From: Desulfobacterales bacterium | GTDB taxonomy: Bacteria; Desulfobacterota; Desulfobacteria; Desulfobacterales; UBA5852 | Length of the DNA: 26,308 nucleotides | Reading direction: 5' to 3' | Assembly: GCA_030066455.1 (NCBI GenBank) | Contig: JASJBQ010000028.1 | Span: 1 to 26,308, forward strand | Shown here: positions 1 to 7,643 of the stretch, in pieces | Layout: the number at the start of each line of letters is the position of its first letter | Numbering within the stretch: position 1 is the first letter of the stretch | Made by a program: the position numbers and the translations under genes | The notes under the pieces: model-generated | What the model was told of the DNA's origin: nothing | Database searches by the model: none | What the model saw: only the letters and a program-made list of their open reading frames with translations

Positions 1-493
1 GATGGTCTTCAGGCGGCAGGAAGCGCTCCGCGGCATCAAGCCGTGCCAGAATGACACGGCCGATCTCGCCCGCAGCGATGATCTCCCGCATCCGGATGAC
101 CGCCGGGTAGTAGTGCCGGTAGTACGCAACGCCCAGCAATCCGGCACTGTCTCCAGCCACCGCCAGCACCTGGTCGCACTCTGCGCGGTCCCTGGCCAGC
201 GGCTTTTCACAGAGCACATGCTTGCCCGCGGCCAGGGCGGCGATGGCCTGGGCGACATGCTCGCGGACCGGTGTAGCGATATAAACGGCATCGATCGTGT
301 CCGCCGCGACGAGTTCCCGCCAGTCGCCAAAACCCTGCAAGGCGCCGGACGCTTCCCGACAGGCTGCGAGCTGTGCCGGATCGCGGCGCGCAACCCCGGC
401 TAGCACGCAGTTGTCGAGCGCGTTCAACGCCGGCGCGATCCGCCGTCGGGCAATATCGCCACAGCCGATAAGACCCCACCGCAATGTGGTCAT
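1..493 (-). CDS. Gfo/Idh/MocA-family oxidoreductase, N-terminal part (cut by window edge)
   Basis: I translated the minus strand from an ATG at 493-491; the frame stays open for 164 codons to the window edge, so the C-terminal half is missing. The product starts with a Rossmann dinucleotide-binding segment (MTTLRWGLIGCGDIARRRIA, residues 1-20) and carries the family signature CEKPLA, whose EK pair lies in the NAD(P)-binding domain. A YYRHYYPAVIRMREII segment follows where the substrate domain begins. These are standard features of NAD(P)-dependent sugar, inositol or hexuronate-type dehydrogenases. The gene is divergent from a second, distinct member of the same family at 772. The substrate cannot be read from this fragment; a sugar or sugar acid is likely given the uronate genes nearby. 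Confidence 0.85.
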   Translation of the reverse strand, partial: MTTLRWGLIGCGDIARRRIAPALNALDNCVLAGVARRDPAQLAACREASGALQGFGDWRELVAADTIDAVYIATPVREHVAQAIAALAAGKHVLCEKPLARDRAECDQVLAVAGDSAGLLGVAYYRHYYPAVIRMREIIAAGEIGRVILARLDAAERFLPPEDH

Positions 494-771
494 GGGACTG
501 TCTCCGCTTTTTTTAAGATTCGGGGTTCTATGTTCCGGGTTAATGGCTTCGGGTTGCAAGGCGTCAGGTTCAAGGGAAAAAGGGTGAAAGCTGAACACTG
601 AACACTGAAACCGCTATACAAGGTTTGGGTTTCACCGCACCCTAAAACAACCGGGCGCATCGAAGCAAGCGGCAATGTCGCCCGTTGACAGATGCCGGCC
701 GCTAAAGTAGTCCCCTGATGCAAAGAAAACAAACCCAGGCGGTGATTAAAACAGCGGAAGGAGATCGATCC
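494..771. other. Divergent intergenic region between two oxidoreductase genes
   Basis: These 278 bases separate two divergent start codons and must hold promoters for both. A TTGACA at 685-690 is followed 17 bases later by TAGTCC (708-713), a good -35 with a poor -10 for the rightward gene. The left half has short degenerate repeats: CGGGGTT/CGGGTT units around 520-560 and a tandem TGAACAC pair near 592-605. An inverted pair CGGGCG (652-657) and CGCCCG (679-684) lies just upstream of the TTGACA and could be an operator or a weak hairpin. No gene-sized reading frame with coding character is seen. Confidence 0.4.
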
Positions 772-1869
772 ATGGCCAAGCAAAGCGGGTTCGGCATCGG
801 TATCGTCGGCTGCGGCATGGTGGCAAATTTTCACGCCCAGGCCATTACCGCCATGCGCGGAGGGCACCTCGCGGGTGTTTTCTCACGCCGTGAAGCCAAT
901 GCGCGCCGCCTGGCCGCGCGTTACGGCTGTGCCGCTCATACGGACTACCAGACCTTCCTGGAAGACCCGCGCGTGGAGATCGTATCCATCGCTACCCCCA
1001 GCGGCGCCCACCTTGAGCCGACTGAAAAAGCCGCGCGCGCCGGGAAGCACATCATCTGCGAGAAACCGCTGGAGGTCACCCTGGAGCGGGTCGACCGCAT
1101 GATCCGGGTCTGCCGCGCGAACAGGGTGGTGCTGGCCGGCATCTTCCAGCGCCGCTTTCTGGCAGCCACCCGGGAATTCAAGAAAGCCGTCGATGCGGGG
1201 CGCCTCGGAAAGATCAGCCTGGCGGATGCCTATATCAAATGGTACCGCACCCAGGAATATTACGACAGCGGGGACTGGCGCGGCAGTTGGAAACTGGACG
1301 GCGGCGGGGCGCTGATCAACCAGTCCATCCACACCATCGATCTGCTCTACCACCTGGCCGGCGAGGTCGAGTGGGTCTGCGGTTTCGCCGACCGGCGCCT
1401 GCACGAACGCATCGAAACCGAAGACAATGCCGTGGCCATCCTCAAGTTCAAAAACGGCGCCCTGGGCGTGATCCAGGGTTCGACCGCCTGCTATTCCCCC
1501 ACCGGCCACCCGGCCGAGGTCCACATGTGCGGGGCCGACGGCAGCATTTTCATGCGGGACAACAGCTTTACCGTCTGGCAATTTCGTCGGGAGCGGGCCT
1601 CTGACCGAAAAATACGCCAAAAATATACCCCCCATGACGAGCCCGGCGCCGGTGCCGCCGACCCGGCCGCCATTGATTTCGTCCCCCACCAGCGGGCCTT
1701 CGAAGATGCCGCGCGGGCGATCCGCAACGGCACCCCTCCCCTGGTGGACGGTGCGGAGGGACGTAAATCCATTGAAATTGTCCTGGCCATCTACCGCTCG
1801 GCGCTCACCGGCGGCAAACCCGTGCGCCTGCCGCTCAAACGAACGCCGGTTCGGAAGCCCTTCCGCTAA
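772..1869 (+). CDS. Gfo/Idh/MocA-family NAD(P)-dependent oxidoreductase
   Basis: The product has 365 residues, the usual family length. The ATG at 772 is chosen because GGAAGGAG lies at 756-763, eight bases upstream; an in-frame ATG at 718 has no such site. The N-terminal Rossmann fold has the GIVGCGMVANFH motif near residue 10, and E97-K98-P99 in CEKPLE is the family's conserved nucleotide and catalytic-site motif. The C-terminal alpha/beta domain contains DGGGALINQSIHTIDLLYHL, where the His-rich helix carries the typical catalytic HxxD-like residues. Such enzymes oxidise or reduce sugars, inositols and sugar acids in the cytoplasm. Its place at the head of the locus suggests a uronate-derived substrate, but the sequence alone does not fix it. 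Confidence 0.9.
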   Translation: MAKQSGFGIGIVGCGMVANFHAQAITAMRGGHLAGVFSRREANARRLAARYGCAAHTDYQTFLEDPRVEIVSIATPSGAHLEPTEKAARAGKHIICEKPLEVTLERVDRMIRVCRANRVVLAGIFQRRFLAATREFKKAVDAGRLGKISLADAYIKWYRTQEYYDSGDWRGSWKLDGGGALINQSIHTIDLLYHLAGEVEWVCGFADRRLHERIETEDNAVAILKFKNGALGVIQGSTACYSPTGHPAEVHMCGADGSIFMRDNSFTVWQFRRERASDRKIRQKYTPHDEPGAGAADPAAIDFVPHQRAFEDAARAIRNGTPPLVDGAEGRKSIEIVLAIYRSALTGGKPVRLPLKRTPVRKPFR

Positions 1870-2044
1870 AATTGCTTTGCAACCTGAAGTGGAAGCCTGC
1901 GCATGGGAGCATGTCGAATGGAGATACGCGCGGGACCTGAAGAATCTCATTGAAATCCCGAAGCAAGCTGTTTTACCCTGCACCCTGCCAATAAAAACCT
2001 TGGACCATCCGCAAGACAACAAGATAGCCAAAGGGAGCTTTACT

Positions 2045-2383
2045 ATGGGTATCGTCAAACAGGCCGAAACAGACAAGCAGACAATCGCCGAGGGCCGCAC
2101 ACGAATTTTGGCGCAAACCGACCGGCTGATGACCGCAGTGATTGATTTCAATGACGGCCCCACCAGCGAACCCGACCCGCCGCATTCGCATCCGCACGAA
2201 CAGATAACCTACGTGGCGGAGGGCGAAATCTATTATTGTGTCGCGGATGAAAAGCATCATCTTCAGGCGGGCGATCTGTTTACCGTACCCGGTGACGTGC
2301 CCCATAGCGTCCAGCTGCTGACCGCCAAAGTACGCCTGGTCGATACATTCACACCGATTCGTGAAGATTTTTTAACCACCTGA
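2045..2383 (+). CDS. kdgF: KdgF-type cupin, unsaturated uronate linearising enzyme
   Basis: This 112-residue single-domain cupin starts at the ATG at 2045, with AAGGGAG at 2031-2037 as its ribosome binding site; the longer frame upstream is not used. KdgF converts 4,5-unsaturated galacturonate or mannuronate monomers, released by polysaccharide lyases, into the linear 4-deoxy-5-keto-uronate. The cupin metal set is visible as H47, H49 and Q53 within HSHPHEQITYV and H87 in VPHSV. The ending DTFTPIREDFL matches the KdgF family closely. KdgF normally acts just before KduI and KduD, both encoded downstream here, which supports the call. About 175 bases separate it from the oxidoreductase upstream, so it may have its own promoter. 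A generic cupin_2 protein is the alternative. Confidence 0.85.
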   Translation: MGIVKQAETDKQTIAEGRTRILAQTDRLMTAVIDFNDGPTSEPDPPHSHPHEQITYVAEGEIYYCVADEKHHLQAGDLFTVPGDVPHSVQLLTAKVRLVDTFTPIREDFLTT

Positions 2384-2421
2384 GTGGCTGGCCGTGCAAC
2401 GCCGCGTCGACGGGAAGGCTT

Positions 2422-3621
2422 ATGTATTTTTCGGAACTGACGAGCGAAAAAGAAAAACTGGCCGGTCGTTTTGCGGCCGAGACAAACCATGCCACCAAAG
2501 ACATACGCGTCATCGCAGCCCCCTACCGCATTTCGCCGCTGGGGGCCCACATTGACCATCAGGGCGGCCCGGTTCTGGGAATGACCATCAATGCTTATAC
2601 CTTGTTGGCTTACGTGCCCGGAACCGACGATCATGTCCACCTTGGCAGCCTCAACTATCCGGGCCGCGTCAGTTTCCGCCTGTCGCAACCCGACGAAAGT
2701 ACCGGCTGTTCCTGGGGAAACTATCCGCATGGGGCGGCCCTGGCCATGAAGCAGGCCTTTGGCATCCAGAACGGCATCGATGGGCTGGTGATGGGCCATC
2801 TGCCCGGCGGGGGGCTGAGCTCTTCCGCTTCGGTGCTGCTGGCTTACATCCAGGCGCTTGCCGATGCCAACGCGATTCGGCTTGATCCGTGGGAGCTGGT
2901 CAATCTGACACAGCAAGCCGAAAATATTCACATTGGTTTAAAAAATGGCATTCTCGACCAGACCAGCATCGTCTTCGGCCAAACCGCAAAGCTCTTGCAT
3001 ATCGATACGCTCACGCCCGATGTCGCCACCATCGCGCCACCAAAGGGTGCCGAACCGTTTCGGATCCTGATCGCCTACTCGGGGTATTCCCGCGAGCTGA
3101 CCACCACCGGGTACAACTCACGGGTTGCGGAGTGCCGGGAAGCCGCACGGCGGTTATCCGCACTCGGGGGAGGTGGCGCCGGGGAGCAGCTCTCCGATGT
3201 GAACGAGGAAGTATTCGCGGTTTATGGCCCGAAACTTCCCGGCCATCTGTATCGCCGTGCGCGCCACTTTTTCAGCGAGAAGGCACGCGTCGCAAAAGCC
3301 GTCGACGCCTGGAAACAGGGCGTCATGAGAACTTTCGGCCAGTTGATGAATGCATCCTGCAGGAGTTCCATCGAAGACTATGAATGCGGGAGCCAGCCGA
3401 TTCACGATCTGCAGCAAATTGTCAGCCAGACCCGGGGGGTTTTGGGATCGCGTTTCAGCGGCGGGGGCTTCGGCGGCTGCGTGGTCGGATTCGTCGCGCC
3501 GCAGGAAGCCGTTCGTGCCGCGGATGACATCAAAACTGCTTACCAGCATCGGCACCCCGAAGTGGCCGATGCGGCCGGTGTCTATCTCGCCGATTCGGTT
3601 TGCGGATTGGAGCGCCCGTGA
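2422..3621 (+). CDS. GHMP kinase resembling plant galacturonokinase
   Basis: The 399-residue product belongs to the galactokinase branch of GHMP kinases, which phosphorylate the anomeric C1 hydroxyl of a sugar with ATP. The start ATG follows GGGAAGG at 2412-2418. The sugar-binding N-terminal motif is APYRISPLGAHIDHQGG (residues 33-49), unlike the PGRVNLIGEHTDYNGG of galactokinases. The ATP loop PGGGLSSSAS is at 128-137, NGILDQ places the probable catalytic Asp at D179, and the third motif FSGGGFGGC is at 345-353. From memory, the blocks PLGAHIDHQGG, NGILDQ, the FRIL-A-SG segment and the SSIE-YECG segment match Arabidopsis galacturonokinase. I infer galacturonate (or another uronate) to uronate-1-phosphate. 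It overlaps the nucleotidyltransferase gene by four bases. A galactokinase of unusual specificity remains possible. Confidence 0.8.
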   Translation: MYFSELTSEKEKLAGRFAAETNHATKDIRVIAAPYRISPLGAHIDHQGGPVLGMTINAYTLLAYVPGTDDHVHLGSLNYPGRVSFRLSQPDESTGCSWGNYPHGAALAMKQAFGIQNGIDGLVMGHLPGGGLSSSASVLLAYIQALADANAIRLDPWELVNLTQQAENIHIGLKNGILDQTSIVFGQTAKLLHIDTLTPDVATIAPPKGAEPFRILIAYSGYSRELTTTGYNSRVAECREAARRLSALGGGGAGEQLSDVNEEVFAVYGPKLPGHLYRRARHFFSEKARVAKAVDAWKQGVMRTFGQLMNASCRSSIEDYECGSQPIHDLQQIVSQTRGVLGSRFSGGGFGGCVVGFVAPQEAVRAADDIKTAYQHRHPEVADAAGVYLADSVCGLERP

Positions 3622-4379
3622 TCGCCGTCCTGCTGTGTGCGGGCTACGCCACCCGTCTTCACCCGTTGACCCGCAACTTTCCCAAACCGCTGCTTCCGGT
3701 GGCGGACAAACCCGTCATCGAATACCTTGTGGACCAGATCGACGGCCTGCCGGAAATCGAAGCCCTGCATATTGTCACCAATAATCGATTCTACGCGCAT
3801 TTCAGTGCATGGACCCAAAAAACCAATCGGTCGGGCACCGCGTCGGCTCCCATCATTCTCCACAATGACGGCACCGCGTGCAACGCCGACCGTCTGGGCG
3901 CAGTGGCGGATTTGCATTTTGTGCTGCAAACCATAGGGACCACACCGCCCATGCTGGTATGTGCCGCGGACAATATCTTCCGTTTTTCGATCAAGCCGCT
4001 CTGGCGGCGTTTTTTAGCCGCAAGTCACCATCTGGTTGTCGCCCTGCCCCAGACCGATATCAGCCAGCTGCAGCGCACCGGCGTGTTGGCGCTCGATGAT
4101 CAGGATCGGGTGCGGCGACTGCATGAAAAACCAACGACCCCTCTCTCCAACTGGTGCTGTCCGCCGCTTTATTTCCTGCAACCTTCCGCCCGCAAACATT
4201 TGGGAACCCTGGTGGAAACTGAAAACGCGCCGGATGCGCCGGGCCATTTTATCGACTATCTGTGCCGCCGCGAACACGTCATCGCCCAAAAGGTAAAGGG
4301 TTCACGGCTGGATATCGGCGATATCGCCTCCTACCGCGACGCGGACCGGCGTCTGCGCCGCGAACCCCTCTTTCCTTAG
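3618..4379 (+). CDS. Sugar-1-phosphate nucleotidyltransferase (NDP-sugar pyrophosphorylase family)
   Basis: The 253-residue product uses the GTG at 3618, which overlaps the TGA of the kinase gene (GTGA) and has GGAG at 3609-3612, so translation is probably coupled. The nucleotidyltransferase signature is at residues 7-24 (CAGYATRLHPLTRNFPKP), with R13 and K23 as the usual triphosphate and sugar-phosphate contacts. The CAADN segment carries the usual Mg-binding Asp, EKPTTPLSNW covers the sugar site, and LDIGDIASYRDA is the typical C-terminal motif. Family members join NTP and sugar-1-phosphate to NDP-sugar and pyrophosphate. Coupling to the GHMP kinase points to GalA-1-phosphate as substrate and UDP-GalA as product; the base specificity cannot be read here. 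The protein lacks a left-handed beta-helix acyltransferase domain. Confidence 0.85.
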   Translation: MIAVLLCAGYATRLHPLTRNFPKPLLPVADKPVIEYLVDQIDGLPEIEALHIVTNNRFYAHFSAWTQKTNRSGTASAPIILHNDGTACNADRLGAVADLHFVLQTIGTTPPMLVCAADNIFRFSIKPLWRRFLAASHHLVVALPQTDISQLQRTGVLALDDQDRVRRLHEKPTTPLSNWCCPPLYFLQPSARKHLGTLVETENAPDAPGHFIDYLCRREHVIAQKVKGSRLDIGDIASYRDADRRLRREPLFP

Positions 4380-4524
4380 CGCGATCACAAAACGGATTCG
4401 GTTCCCATAGGGGGTGTTGGCCCGTTTGCAGACCCCTGTGATACGCCTTTGCGTTCTCCGGCTTGAAACACGCACGGCTGAATCGAAGCCGAAAACCAAT
4501 TGCTGAACAACCTTCATAAATTGT

Positions 4525-4553
4525 TTGACAACCGAGCACCTATCCGTTACACA
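4525..4553 (+). promoter_or_regulatory. Candidate promoter of the IclR-family gene
   Basis: A perfect TTGACA at 4525-4530 is followed after 17 bases by TACACA at 4548-4553, a weak -10 sharing three bases with the consensus. Transcription would begin near 4560, giving a leader of about 57 bases before the ATG at 4617. The palindrome at 4574-4588 would then lie just downstream of the start point, a position suited to autorepression. Confidence 0.4.
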
Positions 4554-4573
4554 TATCGCAATCTGAAACGTCA

Positions 4574-4588
4574 TTTCGCATTGCGAAA
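4574..4588. promoter_or_regulatory. Perfect palindrome, candidate IclR-family operator
   Basis: TTTCGCATTGCGAAA is a perfect inverted repeat of 7-base arms around one central base. It lies 28 bases before the start codon of the IclR-family gene. IclR proteins commonly bind TTTCGC/GCGAAA-like or related palindromes next to their own genes, so autoregulation is likely. A nearby GAAACG at 4565-4570 could extend the site. I did not find another exact copy by eye in front of the other genes in the window. Confidence 0.55.
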
Positions 4589-4616
4589 CATTATCACCCT
4601 CTTTAGCGATTCACAA

Positions 4617-5399
4617 ATGACGGGCGCCAAACCCAAAAATCTTGTTCAAACCATTGAGCGAGCCGCTTTTATCTTTGATATTCTGAGCCAATCCCCCCGT
4701 GGTCTAACGCTGGGCGAACTGGCCCGCCAGGCGAATCTGCCAAAAGGAACGGCCCACCGGTTGCTTTCATCAATGGCCTATTTCGATTTCGTTCGCCAGG
4801 AACCGACAACCCGAAACTACCACCTCGGCTTCAAACTGGTCGATCTGGGCAATGTCCTGCTGGGCCAGATCGATCTGCGCACGCAGGCGCATTCTTTTCT
4901 GCTCAATCTGTCGAAAGCGGTCAAGGAAACCGTACATCTGGTTGTCCTCGACCAGGACGAGGCCTTGTATATCGACAAGGTGGATTTGCATCCCAAAGCA
5001 AGCGGTCTTCGGATGGTCTCCCGTCTAGGCGCCCGCATTCCGCTGCATTGCAGCTCCGTTGGGAAGGTATTGCTGGCGTCCATGGAAAGCACCGAAGCGG
5101 AAAAATTGATTTATGGGGGCGTGCTTATCCGGCGAACGGCGAAAACCATTACCGACCCGGAAAAACTGATGCAGCATTTGTCCTTCGTCCGCGAAAACGG
5201 GTACGCCATCGACGATGAAGAAAACGAGGAAGGCATCCGTTGCGTGGCCGCCCCCATCCGTAACGGCAGCGGCAGAGTGGAGGCGGCCATGAGCATATCC
5301 GGCCCCATCACGCGCATCACCATGCAGCGCATCGATAATGAACTGAGAAAACTCGTATGTGAAACCGCGAATAAAATTTCCGTCCAACTAGGATGCTAG
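4617..5399 (+). CDS. IclR-family transcriptional regulator of the uronate locus
   Basis: The ATG at 4617 gives 260 residues, the normal IclR length. An upstream in-frame TTG at 4500 would add a segment unlike the family and overlap the promoter and palindrome. No clear Shine-Dalgarno sequence precedes the ATG. Residues 10-70 form the winged helix-turn-helix, with GLTLGELARQANLPKGTAHRLL containing the turn and recognition helix. The C-terminal effector domain follows, with PLHCSSVGKVLLA, the ENEEGIRCVAAPI block and SISGP, all typical. KdgR of enterobacteria is an IclR protein that senses KDG, so a KDG or related intermediate sensor is a reasonable inference. It lies between the kinase/nucleotidyltransferase pair and kdgK, all on the same strand. 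Confidence 0.9.
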   Translation: MTGAKPKNLVQTIERAAFIFDILSQSPRGLTLGELARQANLPKGTAHRLLSSMAYFDFVRQEPTTRNYHLGFKLVDLGNVLLGQIDLRTQAHSFLLNLSKAVKETVHLVVLDQDEALYIDKVDLHPKASGLRMVSRLGARIPLHCSSVGKVLLASMESTEAEKLIYGGVLIRRTAKTITDPEKLMQHLSFVRENGYAIDDEENEEGIRCVAAPIRNGSGRVEAAMSISGPITRITMQRIDNELRKLVCETANKISVQLGC

Positions 5400-5567
5400 G
5401 GCGGCAGCAGGATGGTCAAATCGTCCCTGATCGCGAAAGACGGGGGCGATGGGATTACCCGTCTGACCCGGGAAGCCGCGAAACCAGCCGCAAACATCGG
5501 TTCACTTTAGAAGCGGGCAAGCCTAACGGAGATCCATACGGACCATTCGGGCAAAGGGGCCGAGACT

Positions 5568-6698
5568 TTGGCGATTCTCGATATTAAAACCAAAGAAAGT
5601 TGCCGCTATGATTGTCTGTCCCTGGGGGAAGTCATGCTCCGGCTTGACCCGGGGGAAGAACGCATTCATACCACCCGTCATTTCCGCGCCTGGGAGGGTG
5701 GGGGTGAATACAACGTCGCCAGCGGTCTGCGCCGATGCTTCGGCATGCGCACCGCCGTGGTGACGGCGTTTGCCGACAATGCCGTCGGTCGTTTGATCGG
5801 AGAAATGATCCGACAGGCCGGTGTTGACGACGCCCTCGTCAATTGGATTCCGTTTGATGGCATCGGTGAAACCGTTCGCAACGGCATCAATTTTACCGAG
5901 CGCGGTTTCGGCGTTCGAGGCGCCCTGGGCGTGTCCGACCGCGGCCATACGGCAGCGTCCAAACTCAAACCGGGCGATATCGATTGGGAGCACATCTTCG
6001 GGGAAATCGGCGTTCGATGGTTTCACACCGGCGGTATCTTCGCTGCGCTTTCGCCCACCAGTATGGAAGTGGTGCTAGAGGCCATGGAGACCGCACGGAA
6101 ATACGGAACCGTTGTCTCCTATGATTTGAATTACCGACCGAGTCTGTGGAAACGTCTGGGAGGAAAGGATAAGGCCATCGAGGTCAACCGACGCCTGGCG
6201 CCGTTGGTCGACGTGATGCTGGGGCTCGCACCGGTCGATTCCGCCATGCCGGGGAACGCAGACGACTTCCGGACCTGTCTGGGTTTCAAAGTCGGGGGGC
6301 GAGAGGCCCGGCCCGCCCGGCTTCCCCTGGACGGCTTTAAAAATGTGATCGAACAGGCAGTTGCCGCGTTTCCCAATTTCAAAGTCGCCGCCGGGACCCT
6401 TCGCGCGGTGAAGACGGCCAACCGAAACGATTGGGGCGCCATCTGCTGGGCCGCGGGTCAATTTCACGCCGCGCCCATGAGGGACAACCTCGAAATACTG
6501 GACCGTATCGGCGGCGGGGACAGTTTTGCCTCCGGTCTGATTTACGGGCTTATGGCGTACGGCGACGCACAAACCGCGGTCGAATACGGCGCCGCCCATG
6601 GGGCCCTGGCGATGACCACCCCGGGCGACACCTCAATGGCAACCCTCATGGACGTCGAAAAGCTCGTTGCCGGCGGAAGCGCCCGTGTCGATCGCTGA
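5568..6698 (+). CDS. kdgK: PfkB-family sugar kinase, probable 2-keto-3-deoxygluconate kinase
   Basis: The TTG at 5568 is taken as the start because AAAGGGG (5553-5559) sits eight bases upstream and no ATG or GTG occurs in frame before the conserved LGEVMLRLDPG block; this gives 376 residues. PfkB-family features are the GGGEYNVASGLRRCFG sugar-binding motif, DLNYRPSLW in the middle, and GGGDSFASG with the catalytic base D318. KdgK phosphorylates KDG with ATP to KDPG, where the lyase-derived and free-uronate branches of this locus meet. The protein is some 60 residues longer than E. coli KdgK, mainly through an insertion around residues 230-290, seen also in related kinases. Substrate assignment rests on these motifs and the kduI-kduD neighbours. 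A sugar kinase for another keto acid is the alternative. Confidence 0.82.
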   Translation: MAILDIKTKESCRYDCLSLGEVMLRLDPGEERIHTTRHFRAWEGGGEYNVASGLRRCFGMRTAVVTAFADNAVGRLIGEMIRQAGVDDALVNWIPFDGIGETVRNGINFTERGFGVRGALGVSDRGHTAASKLKPGDIDWEHIFGEIGVRWFHTGGIFAALSPTSMEVVLEAMETARKYGTVVSYDLNYRPSLWKRLGGKDKAIEVNRRLAPLVDVMLGLAPVDSAMPGNADDFRTCLGFKVGGREARPARLPLDGFKNVIEQAVAAFPNFKVAAGTLRAVKTANRNDWGAICWAAGQFHAAPMRDNLEILDRIGGGDSFASGLIYGLMAYGDAQTAVEYGAAHGALAMTTPGDTSMATLMDVEKLVAGGSARVDR

Positions 6699-6783
6699 GG
6701 GTCGGCATCCCGGAGAAGATCTGCCTGGTACCGCCCGGCATTGCGGCGTCTGCAGGCCATCGAAACATTGAAAGCGAGGGAAT

Positions 6784-7614
6784 ATGGATATCCGCCACGC
6801 CGTTCACCCCGAACATGCGAGAACATTTGGTACGGAAGCACTCCGTCAACATTTCCTGATCGAAAACCTTTTCGTCCAAAACCAAATCCAACTTGTTTAC
6901 AGCTATTACGACCGACTGATCGTGGGGGCGGCATTACCGTTAGCGCCCTTGAAGCTGTCGATTGATCCGCAAATCATCGGTTGCGCGACCCTGCTTGAAC
7001 GCAGAGAGCTGGGCGTCATCAACATCGGCGGCAAGGGGGCGGTATCCGTCGACGGGGAGAGCTTTGAATTGGAGCGCCGTGACGGCCTGTTTGTCGGAAT
7101 GGGTGCCGCCGACATCCAATTTAGCAGTCAGGACGATGCCAGCCCGGCCAAGTTCTATCTTGCCTGCGCGCCGGCACACACCCATCACCCGACCCGGAGA
7201 ATCGCCTTTGCCGCGGCCGAGCCCATGGAAATGGGAGCGCCGGAGCAGTGCAATGAACGCACGATTCGCAAATACATTCATCCGGACGGCGTACCTTCGT
7301 GCCAACTCGTGATGGGCATGACCACCCTCAAGCCGGGAAGTGTCTGGAATACCATGCCGGTGCATACCCATCCGCGACGCATCGAAGCCTATCTGTATTT
7401 CAATCTGTCCAGCGAAGACCTGATCTTTCACTTCATGGGCGAGCCGTCGGAAACGCGTCACCTGGTCGTGCGCAACGAGCAGGCCGTATTGTCGCCAAGC
7501 TGGTCGATTCATTCCGGCGCCGGTACCGCGGCCTATACCTTTATATGGAGCATGGCCGGTGAGAATCAGACGTTCACCGACATGGATGGCGTTCCCATGG
7601 AAGACATCCGCTAG
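6784..7614 (+). CDS. kduI: 5-keto-4-deoxyuronate isomerase
   Basis: The 276-residue product matches KduI in length (E. coli 278) and along its sequence. KduI interconverts 5-keto-4-deoxyuronate and 2,5-diketo-3-deoxygluconate (DKII) in the cytoplasm. The metal ligands of this duplicated cupin fold are visible as H194, H196 and E201 in VHTHPRRIEAYLYF and H243 in SIHSGAG; their spacing is the same as H196, H198, E203 and H245 of the E. coli enzyme. Other family blocks are the N-terminal HPEHAR, MGMTTLKPGSVWNTMP and WSMAGENQTFTDMD. GAGGGA lies just before the ATG. It sits 85 bases after kdgK and 29 bases before kduD, in the order expected for a pectin or alginate degradation operon. Confidence 0.96.
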   Translation: MDIRHAVHPEHARTFGTEALRQHFLIENLFVQNQIQLVYSYYDRLIVGAALPLAPLKLSIDPQIIGCATLLERRELGVINIGGKGAVSVDGESFELERRDGLFVGMGAADIQFSSQDDASPAKFYLACAPAHTHHPTRRIAFAAAEPMEMGAPEQCNERTIRKYIHPDGVPSCQLVMGMTTLKPGSVWNTMPVHTHPRRIEAYLYFNLSSEDLIFHFMGEPSETRHLVVRNEQAVLSPSWSIHSGAGTAAYTFIWSMAGENQTFTDMDGVPMEDIR

Positions 7615-7643
7615 AATTTTGGGGGGAAGAGGAAAACCAGCGC

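Noticed and set aside
883..2163. Long minus-strand open frame of 426 codons opposite the oxidoreductase and kdgF genes
   Set aside because: It is the antisense shadow of two well-supported plus-strand genes; its translation has no recognisable family motif and it spans a true gene boundary.
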